The notes under the pieces are model-generated. The model searched no databases and was not told the origin of the DNA. It was given only the letters and a program-made list of their open reading frames with translations. Shown here piece after piece: positions 1 to 10,895 of a stretch of DNA of 64,000 bases; the first letter of the stretch is position 1, and each line of letters starts with the position of its first letter. This DNA comes from Succiniclasticum ruminis DSM 9236 (GTDB lineage: Bacteria; Bacillota; Negativicutes; Acidaminococcales; Acidaminococcaceae). The position numbers and the translations under genes were made by a program. Location of the stretch: positions 18,024-82,023 of the forward strand of contig NZ_FONL01000011.1 of NCBI RefSeq assembly GCF_900112895.1, given 5' to 3'.

Positions 1-656
1 AGAAGATTGATTTCTTAGGTACCACCGTTCATATGCAGACACTGTATATGTCCTGGCTTACGATGGCTATCGTTATCATCATTGTTGCGGTGGCTACGAG
101 CCAGCGTAAGCTCATTCCCTCGGGGGTGCAGAACGTGGTGGAGATGTTCATCGATTGGCTGGGAGACCTGATGGAAAAGAACATGGGCGTTGAAGGACGC
201 CGCCTGATGACCCCGTTCATCATCACCTTGTTCCTCTACATCTTCGTAGGCAATGAACTGGGCATGCTGCCTGCCGTTGGCGTGCATTTCACTTCACCTA
301 CCAACGACATTAACGTGGCGCTGGGGCTGTCGGTTATGGTTGCCGTTCTGGTATATATAATCGGTGTAGCCCGTCACGGTCTGGGATATTTCAAGCATCT
401 TATCTCGCCGACGCCGGTCATGCTCCCGCTTAATCTTTTGGAAGATTTTGCCCGCCCCATTACCATGGCAGCCCGTCTGTTCGGTAACATCCTGGCCGGC
501 GAAATTCTGCTGGTCGTCCTGAACAGGCTGACCCCCTGGCTGGTTCCCGACATCTGGATCGGATTCAGCCTTGTTATCGGTTTTTTACAGGCCTTTATCT
601 TCACGATGCTGACCATTGTTGCTTTAGCACCCGTATTTAAAGCTGTTCACGGCTGA
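1..656 (+). CDS. atpB: ATP synthase F0 subunit a (5' partial)
   Basis: Subunit a forms the two ion half-channels of the membrane motor beside the c-ring. The reading frame is open to the left edge: codons before the ATG at 33 read KIDFLGTTVH, which matches the usual pre-helix segment of subunit a, so the gene starts upstream and the ATG at 33 is internal. The conserved AARLFGNILAGE segment carries the essential arginine that faces the c-ring carboxylate (E. coli Arg210 equivalent). Several hydrophobic helices follow, ending in a C-terminal helix. It is first in the visible operon, 66 bp before atpE. Identity is firm; only the N-terminus is missing. Confidence 0.95.
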   Translation, partial: KIDFLGTTVHMQTLYMSWLTMAIVIIIVAVATSQRKLIPSGVQNVVEMFIDWLGDLMEKNMGVEGRRLMTPFIITLFLYIFVGNELGMLPAVGVHFTSPTNDINVALGLSVMVAVLVYIIGVARHGLGYFKHLISPTPVMLPLNLLEDFARPITMAARLFGNILAGEILLVVLNRLTPWLVPDIWIGFSLVIGFLQAFIFTMLTIVALAPVFKAVHG

Positions 657-722
657 TATTGACAGTTGTGGACTGTTTAAAAAAATTTATTATTTTTATT
701 AAGAGAAAGGAAGATTTTACAA

Positions 723-974
723 ATGGAAAATGCTCTTATGGTAGTAGCTTCTGTACTTGCTGCAGGTTTGATTGGTGCCGGTGCGGCTTTGGGCGCAGCG
801 CTGGGCAACAGCCGTGTTACCAGCACGACGATTGAATGCATGGCCCGTCAGCCCGAGCAGGCGTCCAACTTTCAGGTTACCATGTTCATCTCTGTAGGCC
901 TGATTGAATCCATGCCTATTATCGCCATCGTTATCGCGATCGTTCTTGTATTCGCCAACCCGTTTGTAGGCTGA
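723..974 (+). CDS. atpE: ATP synthase F0 subunit c
   Basis: This 83-residue hairpin protein forms the rotating c-ring. The first helix carries a glycine-rich packing stretch ([14 protein letters not shown]), the polar loop reads ARQPE, and the second helix carries the ion-binding glutamate in [10 protein letters not shown]. The sequence ends FANPFVG. The start is ATG 723, preceded by AGAAAGGA. At the position of the Na+-ligand glutamine of Ilyobacter-type rings there is an asparagine (ALGNSR), and the residues after Glu-Ser are Met-Pro rather than Thr-Gly. This makes a proton-coupled ring likelier but not certain. Family length and gene order are normal. Confidence 0.96.
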   Translation: MENALMVVASVLAAGLIGAGAALGAALGNSRVTSTTIECMARQPEQASNFQVTMFISVGLIESMPIIAIVIAIVLVFANPFVG

Positions 975-1034
975 TAGTCAGGAATCCCGATACACCCGAA
1001 CAGAAGTATTTTATAGAAAAGGAAGTGTGGGAAG

Positions 1035-1517
1035 TTGGTAAATATTGATGCAACCATTATTGCGCAGGTCCTGAACTTCATAATCCTGTTAGCTATTCTG
1101 GCTAAGTTCTGCTATAAGCCGTTGCTGAAGGTCATGGATGATCGCCGTAACCGTATCATCAATAACCTTGACTCTGCGGAGCAGACCCGCCTGGAGGCCG
1201 AGGAACTGAAGAAACAGTATGCGCAGCAGCTGGCTGACGCCCGTGCGGAAGCGACTGCAATCGTTGATAAGGCCAACAAGATTGGTCAGAAACTTCATGA
1301 TGACTTTATGTCTCAGGCTCAGGAAGAGAAAGAACAGCTCATGGCTACTGCCCGTGAACATATTGAGCAGGAGAAACAGCAGGCTATGCTTGACGTCCGT
1401 ACCGAGGTAATCTCCCTCGCCACGGAAATTGCCGGCAAAGTCGTTTCCGAAAAGCTTACCGGCGCTGAGGATCAGGCACTGATCGCCAAGACAGCAGACA
1501 AGGTTCTGAACAAGTAA
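1035..1517 (+). CDS. atpF: ATP synthase F0 subunit b
   Basis: Subunit b is the peripheral stalk: one N-terminal membrane helix (about residues 5-27) followed by a long charged helix rich in Glu, Lys, Gln and Ala that dimerises and holds F1 through delta. The length of 160 residues is normal, so no delta domain is fused here. The likely start is the TTG at 1035 (TTG GTA AAT ATT GAT), preceded by GGAAGTGTGGGAAG. The gene is followed not by atpH but by a 98-bp gap with three hairpins and then a delta-alpha fusion. Confidence 0.93.
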   Translation: MVNIDATIIAQVLNFIILLAILAKFCYKPLLKVMDDRRNRIINNLDSAEQTRLEAEELKKQYAQQLADARAEATAIVDKANKIGQKLHDDFMSQAQEEKEQLMATAREHIEQEKQQAMLDVRTEVISLATEIAGKVVSEKLTGAEDQALIAKTADKVLNK

Positions 1518-1544
1518 TCGAGTTTCTTTTTAGAGACTGTATTT

Positions 1545-1610
1545 CCGGCTAAGCAGCCGGCTGAAGCCTTGCGGTTTTATGCCGCAAGCAATCTCGCCGC
1601 CTGAAAGCGG
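1545..1610 (+). promoter_or_regulatory. three tandem hairpins between atpF and atpA
   Basis: Three consecutive inverted repeats fill the gap where the 5' part of atpH would normally lie. They are CCGGCT/AGCCGG (1545-1550 with 1555-1560), CTTGCGG/CCGCAAG (1568-1574 with 1582-1588) and CCGC/GCGG (1597-1600 with 1607-1610). The last ends just before the ribosome-binding region of the fusion gene. No T-run follows, so these are not ordinary terminators. Control of translation or transcript processing is inference. Confidence 0.5.
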
Positions 1611-1615
1611 GAGAT

Positions 1616-3484
<1,869 letters not shown>

Positions 3485-3491
3485 TTGATTT

Positions 3492-4391
3492 ATGCCAAAC
3501 CCACGCGAAATACATCGGCATATGCGATCCGTTACCAATATCAGGCAGATAACCAAAGCCATGAAGATGGTAGCGTCCGCCAGGTTGCGTAAGGCGCAGG
3601 AACGCGCCATTACCACCAAGCCCTTTGCCGAAAAGATTAAACAGCTTCTGCAGGACGCGGTAAGCGACCGCAGCGTTCTGGGGCATATCGATCCCAAGAG
3701 CATGCCGCTGCTGGAGCAGAGACCTGTTAAGCGTACCGGCTACATTGTAGTAAGCTCCGACAAGGGCTTGGCTGGTCCGTACAATTCCAATGTGCTGAAA
3801 CACGCCCAGATGGAATTGATGGACAGCGACGATTACACTTTGATTACGGTAGGGCGTAAGGCCAAGGAATTTTTCAGCCGCCGCGGGTATGATATTTCCG
3901 AGGCGCTGTTTGGCTTTTCCGATAAGCCCAGTTATGAAAACGCGAACGACATCGCCCGCGCAGCCATCAAGATTTTCCTGAACGGCTCCGTGGATGAGGT
4001 TGTGCTGATCTATACTGAGTTTAAATCGGCGCTGTCGTCTACCCCGGTGACGAAGCATGTTCTGCCCATCGTTCCGCCTGCTGCGGCGGAAGAGACGGCC
4101 AGTTCGGCGTCCGGGGCTCAGGCTTCGGCTAACGAGATTATTTTCGAGCCTAACCCGGTAGACGTAATCAAACAGTTGCTGCCATATTATGTAAAAACGG
4201 AGATCTATGCCGCGCTTATGCAGTGCGCCGCCAGCGAGCTGGGCGCTCGTATGACTGCGATGAGCAGTGCCACTGATAACGCGTCGGACCTCATCCGCAA
4301 CCTGGAGCTGTCTTACAATAAGGCCCGCCAGGCTGGCATCACGAACGAAATCAACGAAATCGTCGGCGGTGCGGAAGCGCTGAACAGTTAA
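3492..4391 (+). CDS. atpG: ATP synthase F1 subunit gamma
   Basis: Gamma is the central rotor shaft inside the alpha-beta hexamer. The N-terminal helix has the family signature RSVTNIRQITKAMKMVASAR, and the C-terminal helix reads MTAMSSATDNASDLI followed by ITNEINEIVGGAEAL, the two coiled strands of the shaft. At 299 residues it is slightly long. Residues about 195-216 form an Ala/Ser/Glu-rich insert in the variable globular part. ATG 3492 lies 7 nt after the atpA stop, with GAGGTGAT straddling that stop as ribosome-binding site. Confidence 0.97.
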   Translation: MPNPREIHRHMRSVTNIRQITKAMKMVASARLRKAQERAITTKPFAEKIKQLLQDAVSDRSVLGHIDPKSMPLLEQRPVKRTGYIVVSSDKGLAGPYNSNVLKHAQMELMDSDDYTLITVGRKAKEFFSRRGYDISEALFGFSDKPSYENANDIARAAIKIFLNGSVDEVVLIYTEFKSALSSTPVTKHVLPIVPPAAAEETASSASGAQASANEIIFEPNPVDVIKQLLPYYVKTEIYAALMQCAASELGARMTAMSSATDNASDLIRNLELSYNKARQAGITNEINEIVGGAEALNS

Positions 4392-5819
<1,428 letters not shown>

Positions 5820-5823
5820 TTCT

Positions 5824-6246
5824 ATGTCCAGTTTAATGCGTTTTGAGGTCCTGGCTCCGGACAAGTATGTACTGAAGTCGGATGCCATTTCCTATGTGGA
5901 AGCGGTTACCCTGTGGGGAGGTGTCGGCATTTTGCCGCGCCACGCCCCGCTGATTGCCGCCCTTAAGGAAGCTCCGCTGAAGTACCGCGATGCCGAGGGC
6001 ATTGCTCATTTCCTGTGCATACAGGGTGGCTTTATGGAGGTTAAGGACAACAAGGTTGTGGTTATGACGGAGGCAGCCGAGACTGCCGATGAAATTGACG
6101 TTGACCGCGCCGAAGCTTCGGCTTTGCGTGCCCGCGAGCGTCTGGCAAACCCGGATGACGAGGTTGACATGGACCGCGTCATGGGCAGCCTGCGCCGTTC
6201 GGAAGCGCGCCTGAAGACCGTAAGGCTGGCGGCGGAATCCCGCTGA
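5824..6246 (+). CDS. atpC: ATP synthase F1 subunit epsilon
   Basis: Epsilon joins gamma to the c-ring and can brake ATP hydrolysis. The N-terminal beta-sandwich (MRFEVLAPDKYV, GGVGILPRHAPLIAAL, LCIQGGFMEVKDNKVVVM) is followed by a two-helix C-terminal domain rich in Ala, Glu and Arg. The chosen start is ATG 5824, four bases after the atpD stop, with GGAGTGAT at the end of atpD as ribosome-binding site. An upstream in-frame extension into atpD is not coding. It is the last gene of the operon, followed by a terminator. Confidence 0.95.
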   Translation: MSSLMRFEVLAPDKYVLKSDAISYVEAVTLWGGVGILPRHAPLIAALKEAPLKYRDAEGIAHFLCIQGGFMEVKDNKVVVMTEAAETADEIDVDRAEASALRARERLANPDDEVDMDRVMGSLRRSEARLKTVRLAAESR

Positions 6247-6293
6247 CCAGAACCGGGCAGACCGTGATTTGGTCTGTATCAGTAAGGTTTAAG

Positions 6294-6335
6294 GAGGGAT
6301 TCGTCCGGAATAATATTCGGACGAACCTCTTTTTT
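6294..6335 (+). terminator. Rho-independent terminator of the atp operon
   Basis: The inverted repeat TTCGTCCG/CGGACGAA (6300-6307 with 6318-6325) is extended by GAGG/CCTC across a two-base bulge and is followed by six Ts. A smaller hairpin CAGACC/GGTCTG (6258-6263 with 6271-6276) precedes it. Confidence 0.9.
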
Positions 6336-6466
6336 ATCAAAATATCGTAATAATTTTATAAAAATATTTGTAATATTGTTTGCTGAATTTTCCTTGATCA
6401 GTATTTCCTTAAAAGTGTTTTCATGACTGCAGGCGGAGAGTCTTGAAACTTACTGGAGGTGTAAGT

Positions 6467-7498
6467 GTGGCAGTGCATCCGGGGGCTGTGATAGCTGTTG
6501 CGGGACTTGCCGTTGCGGGTTTTAAATTGTACACGGCTTTGAGTAATTCCGCACAGATTGTCAGAAGCAGTTTGGAACGTTACAATGACGAGAAAATCCG
6601 TTACTATACCGTTAATAAGCAGGTTCTCGAGACGGTTATTGATTACGGTAAATTCAAGCTGGAGATATGGGATGAGTTTGGCGCTTTGGCCCAGCTTTTC
6701 AGCCGTATGACCAACCCACCCGGACTTATCAGCTATAAGGGGATGGAGAGTGTGCATGCCGGGCGTCCGCAGATGGACGATATCCGCAATATGACAGCCG
6801 CTTTAAAGGCACTGCATGAGCAGCAGTGGGATGTGCTTGGCACAGGTATGCTGACAAGTCTTGCCATTTATGGAAAGACGATGACGCAGAAAGTGGAAAA
6901 AGACCAGGTACTGCACATCGAAGGGTTCCCGGATACCGAAGAAGGCGACAGCGTGCTTGACACGATGGGGACAGTTCAGGCCCCCCACCACAGCGATAAT
7001 GGCATGATAGAAGAAGGCGCGGTTCTGAATGGAATACTGGGCGTGCCTGTCGTTGTGGATACGGATGCCTTGTATGCCGAGCTTTGCGATAAACCGATTA
7101 CTGAACTCACCAAGGATGAAGCCTTCGCCCTGAAGGACCAGATTGACTGGCGCAGCCTGAAACTTGCCGACGCGGTAGGCCGGATACGCCGTCTGGGTGA
7201 TACCGTTGACAGCCTCAGGAGTGATGTGGAACGCCTGAGGGACGTATGGAAGAGCAAGATAGAGGGCATCGGTCTGTTGGTGCAGAGAACCCCGGATTAC
7301 AACGAATTCAGTCTTGCGGATAAGCAGGATTACCAGTTTGCGGTTATGCTGCAGCGGACCATGCGCCTGCTAACGCGCCTGGACCTGGTTCTTAAGCGCG
7401 GCAATATGTGCGTTCTGAACGCCATGACTATCAACGATTGCAAACGCCAGGCAGCGGAACTGGTGCCGCTTCCCGATCCCAATGCGCCCGAAAGGTAA
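6467..7498 (+). CDS. uncharacterised membrane-anchored protein
   Basis: I do not recognise this 343-residue protein. The GTG at 6467 is chosen because GGAGGTG (6455-6461) is ideally spaced before it. The N-terminus (HPGAVIAVAGLAVAGF) is a hydrophobic segment that could anchor it. The rest is soluble and helical: an early basic-acidic segment (SSLERYNDEKIRYYTV), an acidic middle (EGFPDTEEGDS), and a predicted coiled coil around residues 230-270 (VGRIRRLGDTVDSLRSDVER). It is first of a closely packed trio with the next two genes, all having coiled coils, which suggests a complex. Function unknown. Confidence 0.8.
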   Translation: MAVHPGAVIAVAGLAVAGFKLYTALSNSAQIVRSSLERYNDEKIRYYTVNKQVLETVIDYGKFKLEIWDEFGALAQLFSRMTNPPGLISYKGMESVHAGRPQMDDIRNMTAALKALHEQQWDVLGTGMLTSLAIYGKTMTQKVEKDQVLHIEGFPDTEEGDSVLDTMGTVQAPHHSDNGMIEEGAVLNGILGVPVVVDTDALYAELCDKPITELTKDEAFALKDQIDWRSLKLADAVGRIRRLGDTVDSLRSDVERLRDVWKSKIEGIGLLVQRTPDYNEFSLADKQDYQFAVMLQRTMRLLTRLDLVLKRGNMCVLNAMTINDCKRQAAELVPLPDPNAPER

Positions 7499-7566
7499 AT
7501 GGGGAGGGGCTTTAAGAGAAGATTCAGCGGCCAGGCCGCACTGTTTTTAGGAGGCTAAGGAGAAAT

Positions 7567-7755
7567 ATGGCAAAAGATGCTTTGAGCAGTTTAGCCGGCA
7601 ACCGTATGGGGCAGCTCAAGAGTGAGATTGCGGACCTTAAGGCCCAGCTCAGGAAAGAGTTTGAACCGGATAAGATCGCTGAGCTGAAAAAGCTTATCAG
7701 AGAAAAAGAAACCTACTACAATATACTTGCTGACCGTCGAAGGGCAGGGTTTTAA
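7567..7755 (+). CDS. small coiled-coil protein, unknown function
   Basis: This 62-residue, highly charged, almost entirely helical protein has heptad-like spacing (MGQLKSEIADLKAQLRKEF, then IAELKKLIREKETYYNILA). There is no signal peptide or membrane segment. The start is ATG 7567, preceded by TAGGAGG and AAGGAG. It lies 68 bp after one unknown gene and 5 bp before another, so the three are probably co-transcribed. It could be a cytoplasmic partner for the coiled-coil parts of its neighbours. I cannot assign a family. Confidence 0.75.
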   Translation: MAKDALSSLAGNRMGQLKSEIADLKAQLRKEFEPDKIAELKKLIREKETYYNILADRRRAGF

Positions 7756-7760
7756 GCATC

Positions 7761-8252
7761 ATGGACGAGCAGTTATTAATACGTTTGGCACAGATTGCGA
7801 TACGCTGCGTAGTAGCGTATTATGTGTATAAGGATGCTATCAAACATGAAGTTCCCAACAAGAACTTCTGGGTGGCGGCAACCTTTCTGTTCTGGCCCGT
7901 CGTTGTGGTGTACCTGTTCTACCGGCAGCGCGCGGCCCGTACCGTGGATCTTTCCTTTGAGCAGAAAGCGCAGCTGGAGATAGACCATAAGCGCGAGGAA
8001 GAGAAGCGGCGCATCGCGGCGGAACGTGCCGAGATGGAGATAGAGCGCAAACACGAGCTCGAAAAGAACCAGATCAGCGAGGAAGAGCTGGAAAAGATTC
8101 GTCTGGAACGCAAGGCTGCCAAGGCGAAGCGCATGAAGGAGCTGGAAGAAGAGCGTGCGGAACAGGAAAGACAGCATGCTGAACTTTTAAAGCTGAAGGA
8201 AAAGAAGCTGCAGGAAACCGTGGCAAAAAATCTCAGCAACCTGGACAAGTAG
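7761..8252 (+). CDS. membrane protein with long cytoplasmic coiled coil
   Basis: 163 residues. An N-terminal part with hydrophobic stretches (about residues 4-22 and 35-53; FWVAATFLFWPVVVVYLFY) is followed from about residue 65 by an uninterrupted charged helix rich in Glu, Lys, Arg and Gln (EEEKRRIAAERAEMEIERK, KLKEKKLQETVAKNL). The design resembles a membrane anchor carrying a rod, as in F0 subunit b, but no b-type motif is visible. It starts 5 bp after the small coiled-coil gene and ends before a terminator. Function unknown. Confidence 0.78.
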   Translation: MDEQLLIRLAQIAIRCVVAYYVYKDAIKHEVPNKNFWVAATFLFWPVVVVYLFYRQRAARTVDLSFEQKAQLEIDHKREEEKRRIAAERAEMEIERKHELEKNQISEEELEKIRLERKAAKAKRMKELEEERAEQERQHAELLKLKEKKLQETVAKNLSNLDK

Positions 8253-8283
8253 TAAGTAGTAGGATATATAATTTCATTACGGG

Positions 8284-8315
8284 CGCTGCGCTTACAGGCG
8301 TGGCGTTTTCTTTTT
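8284..8315 (+). terminator. terminator after the unknown trio
   Basis: The stem CGCTGCGC/GCGTGGCG (8284-8291 with 8298-8305, two wobble pairs) is followed by TTTTCTTTTT. Confidence 0.75.
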
Positions 8316-8403
8316 GCGCCCGCGGCACAGGGGAACTGAAGTAAAATTTTTTCGTTTCCTCTTGCTAAATGACGCTTATAATGATAGAGTTTAATTGTAA
8401 GGA

Positions 8404-8447
8404 AAACACTGGTTCATTCGTGTTACAAACTCATGGAATCAGTGTTT
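8404..8447 (+). promoter_or_regulatory. leader inverted repeat and -10-like box before murA
   Basis: AAACACTG (8404-8411) pairs perfectly with CAGTGTTT (8440-8447), enclosing 28 nt, about 50 nt before murA. A TATAAT at 8377-8382 could be the -10 box of the murA promoter, though no convincing -35 is correctly spaced. The repeat would then lie in the leader RNA. Role unknown. Confidence 0.4.
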
Positions 8448-8499
8448 ATTAAGTAAGACATCAAACGTTTTTTTAAAAACAACGGTAGGGGGTAAGCTT

Positions 8500-9768
8500 G
8501 TGGATAAGTTGATTGTCAGAGGCGGTAACCGCCTGGTTGGCACAGTAAAGACGAGCGGGGCGAAGAATGCGGTGCTGCCTATTATTGCAGCATCTGTTTT
8601 GGGAGAGACGCCCAGTCACCTGGACGAGATACCCAAGCTGGAAGACGTACGCACCATTTGCGGCGTATTGAGATATTTAGGCGTCAAAATCGATGACAGC
8701 AGGGAACATGAACTTACCCTGGATACGACCCGGATATCGGCTTATGAAGCTCCATATGAACTGGTCCGTACCATGCGGGCTTCGTTTGTGGTGCTGGGGC
8801 CGCTGCTGGCCCGTATGGGGCATGCCCGTATTTCCCAGCCGGGCGGCTGCGCGATCGGCAGCCGGCCCATCGATCTTCATTTAAAGGGCTTTGAAGCGTT
8901 AGGCGCGAAGATTTCCCAGGACCATGGCTTTGTAGAAGCTTATGCGCCCAACGGGCTAAAGGGCGCGGATATTTATCTGGATTTCCCCAGTGTGGGGGCG
9001 ACGGAAAATATCATGATGGCAGCCTGCCTGGCGGAAGGGACCACTACGTTGGAAAATCCGGCGGAAGAGCCGGAAATCGTCGATCTGGCCAACTATCTGA
9101 ATCAGATGGGGGCCCGTATCAGGGGCGCGGGCACGGATGTGATCCGTATCGAAGGTGTAAAACACATGCATGGGGCAGAGCATATCGCGATTCCCGACCG
9201 TATTGAGGCGGGCACCTATATGATTGCGGCAGCCATGACCCACGGCGATGTCATTATAGAAAATGTGCTGGCGGAACATCAGAAACCGTTGCTGGCCAAA
9301 TTACGTGAAGCCGGTGTACTGATTGAAGAGGATATAGACCGGATCCATGTGGCCTGCCCGGGAGAACTGAAAGGCGTGAATGTGAAAACCCTGCCGTATC
9401 CCGGCTTCCCCACGGATATGCAGGCGCAGTTCATGGCCATGATGACGATTTCCCAGGGCCGCAGCACGGTGATGGAAACGGTATTTGAGAACCGGTTCAT
9501 GCACGTGGTGGAGTTGAACCGCATGGGCGCGAATATTGCTACCACAGGCGCCCGGGGCGCCATCATTGAAGGGCCTGCCAAGCTGACCGGCTGTGAAGTG
9601 AATGCCTCTGACCTGCGGGCCGGCGCTGCCATGATTCTGGCCGGGCTGGTAGCGGAGGGCACGACGACTATCGGCAATCTGCACCATATCGACCGCGGTT
9701 ACGAGGATATCGTCGGTAAGCTGAAGGGCCTGGGCGCGGATATCCAGCGCATCAGCGTAAAAGACTGA
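8500..9768 (+). CDS. murA: UDP-N-acetylglucosamine 1-carboxyvinyltransferase
   Basis: MurA transfers enolpyruvate from PEP to UDP-GlcNAc, the first committed step of peptidoglycan synthesis in the cytoplasm. It has full family length (422 residues), the N-terminal [21 protein letters not shown], and the catalytic cysteine in [12 protein letters not shown], the residue fosfomycin alkylates. The GTG start at 8500 follows GGTAGGGGG. It lies 18 bp before the mreB-like gene, so wall precursor supply and wall patterning are co-expressed. It could be a MurA or MurZ paralogue; only one copy is visible. Confidence 0.97.
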   Translation: MDKLIVRGGNRLVGTVKTSGAKNAVLPIIAASVLGETPSHLDEIPKLEDVRTICGVLRYLGVKIDDSREHELTLDTTRISAYEAPYELVRTMRASFVVLGPLLARMGHARISQPGGCAIGSRPIDLHLKGFEALGAKISQDHGFVEAYAPNGLKGADIYLDFPSVGATENIMMAACLAEGTTTLENPAEEPEIVDLANYLNQMGARIRGAGTDVIRIEGVKHMHGAEHIAIPDRIEAGTYMIAAAMTHGDVIIENVLAEHQKPLLAKLREAGVLIEEDIDRIHVACPGELKGVNVKTLPYPGFPTDMQAQFMAMMTISQGRSTVMETVFENRFMHVVELNRMGANIATTGARGAIIEGPAKLTGCEVNASDLRAGAAMILAGLVAEGTTTIGNLHHIDRGYEDIVGKLKGLGADIQRISVKD

Positions 9769-9786
9769 CAGGACGGGAGAAACAAT

Positions 9787-10809
9787 ATGTTTGGTGGACA
9801 TACAGACATTGGCATCGATCTGGGCACGGCCAATATTCTGGTTTATGTAAAAGGCAAGGGGATCGTGCTGAACGAACCGTCGGTAGTGGCGGTGGAAAAA
9901 GCGGGAAACAAGATTCTGGCAGTAGGGGCAGAGGCGAGGGACATGCTGGGCCGCACGCCCCAGGGAATCGTGGCGGTACGCCCGTTAAAGGAAGGTGTAA
10001 TCGCCAACTATACAATTACCCAGAAGATGCTGGAATACATCGTGAACAAGGTGGCGGGAAAGAGTTTCTTTTTTAAACCGCGGGTCATGACCTGCATTCC
10101 GGTACACATAACATCAGTAGAAAAACGCGCCGTACTGGAAGCTACGATCCAGGCCGGCGTATCCAAGACGTATCTCATTGAAGAGCCGCTGGCGGCGGCT
10201 CTGGGAGCGGGGCTGGACATCATGGTTCCTTCCGGGAAAATGGTGGTGGATATCGGCGGTGGCACTACCGATATCGGCATCCTGAGCCTGGGCGGCGTGG
10301 TAGACAGCGATTCCGTCCGCATTGGTGGCGACAAGTTTGATGAAAGCATCGTCCGTTATGTAAAAAGGGAATACAACCTGCTGATAGGGGATACCACAGG
10401 AGAAAGTATCAAGAAGACGATTGGCAATGTGCATCCCGGAGCAGAGGTTAAGAGCATGACGATTCGCGGGAGGGACGGGATCAACGGTCTTCCGACCACT
10501 GTTACAGTAACGTCCGAGGATGTCCGGAAGGCGCTGGAAGAACCACTGGAGACCCTGATTGGGAAAATCCGTTCCGTATTGGAAAAATGCCCGCCCGAGC
10601 TGTCGGCGGACATTGTGGACAACGGTATTTACCTTACCGGCGGCGGCGCGCTGCTGGGCGGGTTTGCCAAAGTGCTGGAAGAGGATACCGGCATCCGCGT
10701 GTTTGTGGCGGAGAATCCGCTGGACTGCGTGGCCATCGGTACCGGCAAGGCGCTGGAGAATCTGGACAAGCTGCGGCCCGGCACCGTGTACAGCAATGCC
10801 ATGTTTTAA
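9787..10809 (+). CDS. mbl: MreB/Mbl-family bacterial actin
   Basis: Cell-shape actin that forms membrane-associated filaments guiding lateral wall synthesis. It shows the actin-fold signatures: phosphate-1 loop IGIDLGTANILVYVKGKG, phosphate-2 VVDIGGGTTDIGILSLGG and adenosine motif GIYLTGGGALLGG. The length of 340 residues is normal. The single copy next to murA, without mreCD following, fits an Mbl-type or stand-alone MreB. The exact paralogue cannot be fixed from sequence alone. ATG 9787 follows a GGACGGGAG site. Confidence 0.9.
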   Translation: MFGGHTDIGIDLGTANILVYVKGKGIVLNEPSVVAVEKAGNKILAVGAEARDMLGRTPQGIVAVRPLKEGVIANYTITQKMLEYIVNKVAGKSFFFKPRVMTCIPVHITSVEKRAVLEATIQAGVSKTYLIEEPLAAALGAGLDIMVPSGKMVVDIGGGTTDIGILSLGGVVDSDSVRIGGDKFDESIVRYVKREYNLLIGDTTGESIKKTIGNVHPGAEVKSMTIRGRDGINGLPTTVTVTSEDVRKALEEPLETLIGKIRSVLEKCPPELSADIVDNGIYLTGGGALLGGFAKVLEEDTGIRVFVAENPLDCVAIGTGKALENLDKLRPGTVYSNAMF

Positions 10810-10895
10810 AAACGAAATACTTTCAGGACGGTTTGGGAAGGATTGTTTGTGATTTGCTTCCATGCCGTCCTGCTGATTTTACAGGGTTATGGACA

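Noticed and set aside
33..656. ATG at 33 as the true atpB start
   Set aside because: The frame is open upstream and codes for the conserved pre-helix residues, so the gene is simply cut by the window edge.
10587..10895. Early start of the glycosidase gene within the mreB-like gene
   Set aside because: It overlaps mreB-like coding in another frame and would bury the signal peptide at residue 104.
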